Assembly (NCBI GenBank): GCA_003161855.1
Contig: PMNM01000185.1
Coordinates: 13,983 to 21,757, forward strand
DNA: 7,775 bases
From: Syntrophaceae bacterium
GTDB taxonomy: Bacteria > Desulfobacterota > Syntrophia > Syntrophales > Fen-1087
Reading direction: 5' to 3'
In this document: one piece after another, positions 6,814-7,775 of the stretch
How positions within the stretch are numbered: the first letter of the stretch is position 1
Layout: every line of letters starts with the position of its first letter
The notes under the pieces: generated by a model
Database searches by the model: none
What the model was told of the DNA's origin: nothing
What the model saw: only the letters and a program-made list of their open reading frames with translations
Program-made: the position numbers and the translations under genes

Positions 6814-6888
6814 AGCGTCGTTTCAAATTGCAAAACCGGTCAAACCATTTAAAGATATCGTTCAAACTATAAAAAAGGTTCACACTCT
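6814..6888 (+). promoter_or_regulatory. AT-rich gap with imperfect direct repeats upstream of the B12 radical SAM gene
   Basis: These 75 nt are richer in A and T than the flanking genes. They hold two imperfect copies of a TCAAACYATWWAAA element (from 6840 and 6862), offset by 22 nt, about two helical turns. TTGCAA at 6828-6833, followed after about 17 nt by AAAGAT, is a weak sigma-70-like arrangement, and TATAAA occurs at 6868-6873. AAGG near 6875 may be the ribosome-binding site. A secondary promoter or regulator site is possible but not demonstrated. Confidence 0.25.
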
Positions 6889-7775
6889 ATGCGACTTGTG
6901 CTTGTGCACCCCGCCGGATCAAACTGGGTTCCGGGAAAAAAGGATATCACAACGACGGCTAACCGGATGGCACCCCTGGGTCTGCTGTCCCTGTCTGCCT
7001 ATTTAAAAGGCCACGGCCACCAGGTTTTTATTCATGACTGTTTAGGTCCGGAAGCCACCGCTGGGATTGAAGCCAATGCCAGGATTATTCTTGACTACGA
7101 TCCCGAAATGGTCGGCTTTTCCACTACGACGTCGAGTTTTCTCGACGGTTATGATCTTGCTGTCCATATGAAAAGATCAAGACCGCGGGTGAAAACCGTT
7201 TTTGGCGGTGTCCATGTCTCTGCCCTGGGCGCCGTATTGCTGGAGCGCTTTGAAGACATCGATTTCATCTGCCGAGGGGAGGGTGAAATCACTTTGTCCG
7301 AACTGGCGGCAGGTATTGAACCCGCGGCGATCGACGGTCTTGTCTGGAGAGACGGTGGGCAGATCATTGTCAATAAGGACCGCAGACCGCTGGACCATCT
7401 CGACGACCTCCCGTTCCCCGACTATGAAGGATTAAAGGGATTTCCCCGGGGATACCATCTGCCCCTGTTCAGCTATATCCGTCCTCCCGGCGCCACGATG
7501 GTAACAAGCCGGGGATGCCCCTATCAGTGTTCCTACTGTGACCGCTCTGTCTTTAAACAGAGTTACCGTTACAATTCCCCCGAATATATCTATGCGCATA
7601 TGAAATATCTCCGGGAGCATTTTGAAATACGCCATATCAACATCTATGATGACCTGTTTACGGCAAACCGGAACCGTATCGAGAAACTATGCGAACTCCT
7701 GAAAGCAAAACCGCTGGGGCTTCACTTCAACTGCGCCGTACGGGTGGGCCATACGGATGACAACCTGCTGAGGCA
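6889..7775 (+). CDS. Cobalamin-binding radical SAM protein (3' partial)
   Basis: The frame is open from ATG 6889 to the window end (295 codons) with no stop, so the C-terminus is missing. Residues 1 to about 140 look like a Rossmann-type B12-binding domain. They open with a hydrophobic strand (MRLVLVHP), contain APLGLLSLSAYLKGHGHQV, then GGVHVS (106-111) and the characteristic RGEGE (129-133). The canonical base-off DxHxxG motif is not evident, as is often so in radical SAM relatives. The radical SAM domain follows, with CX3CX2C as CPYQCSYC at Cys210, Cys214 and Cys217, and YDDLFTANRNR from residue 253. This layout matches the broad class B cobalamin-dependent family, whose members include methylases (such as hopanoid C-3 methylase) and ring-forming enzymes (such as the BchE group). 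Methylation at an unactivated carbon or a cyclisation of the chain is plausible. The specific reaction cannot be inferred. Confidence 0.9.
   Translation, partial: MRLVLVHPAGSNWVPGKKDITTTANRMAPLGLLSLSAYLKGHGHQVFIHDCLGPEATAGIEANARIILDYDPEMVGFSTTTSSFLDGYDLAVHMKRSRPRVKTVFGGVHVSALGAVLLERFEDIDFICRGEGEITLSELAAGIEPAAIDGLVWRDGGQIIVNKDRRPLDHLDDLPFPDYEGLKGFPRGYHLPLFSYIRPPGATMVTSRGCPYQCSYCDRSVFKQSYRYNSPEYIYAHMKYLREHFEIRHINIYDDLFTANRNRIEKLCELLKAKPLGLHFNCAVRVGHTDDNLLR

Noticed and set aside
6806..7006. 66-codon frame overlapping the dehydratase end and the B12 radical SAM start
   Set aside because: It conflicts with the clear B12-domain frame starting at 6889, and its translation is Cys/Pro-rich with no recognisable features.
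7149..7635. Several short frames on both strands inside the last 600 bases
   Set aside because: They overlap the continuous + strand B12 radical SAM frame with a canonical CX3CX2C motif, which accounts for this region.

Overview
This 7.8 kb window carries eight protein-coding genes, all on the + strand and mostly tightly packed. It looks like the interior of a biosynthetic operon for an unusual fatty-acid- or polyketide-derived product. The first gene is cut off at its 5' end and the last at its 3' end, so the cluster continues on both sides. Three of the eight genes encode radical SAM enzymes. The moderate base composition, oxygen-sensitive radical SAM chemistry and an exported lipoprotein suggest a Gram-negative anaerobe, perhaps Desulfobacterota or a Planctomycetota-like lineage. 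That placement is inference; no taxonomic marker gene is present.

Layout. (a) 1-1053: radical SAM protein A, 5' partial. (b) 1050-1724: predicted lipoprotein of unknown function, joined to A by an ATGA overlap. (c) 1725-1908: a 184-nt gap with inverted repeats. (d) 1909-2907: radical SAM protein B, a paralogue of A with the same cysteine layout. (e) 2910-4163 and 4227-5492: two paralogous FabF-like ketoacyl synthases, both with intact Cys-His-His active sites. (f) 5495-5974: a hot-dog (4HBT/YbgC-like) thioesterase with a probable TTG start. (g) 5971-6813: a stand-alone PKS-type double-hot-dog dehydratase with both catalytic motifs. (h) 6814-6888: a short AT-rich gap. (i) 6889 to the window end: a cobalamin-binding radical SAM enzyme, 3' truncated.

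How the genes may work together. The two ketoacyl synthases would elongate an ACP-bound acyl chain, the dehydratase would introduce double bonds, and the thioesterase would release or edit the chain. The three radical SAM enzymes would modify the (poly)unsaturated chain by cyclisation, C-C bond formation or methylation. From established knowledge, combinations of FabF-type synthases, dehydratases and several radical SAM enzymes were proposed for ladderane lipid biosynthesis in anammox bacteria, and related clusters of unknown product occur elsewhere. This window fits that general type, but the product cannot be read from it. No acyl carrier protein, ketoreductase, acyltransferase, enoyl reductase or desaturase lies inside the window; they would have to be in the flanks or borrowed from primary metabolism.
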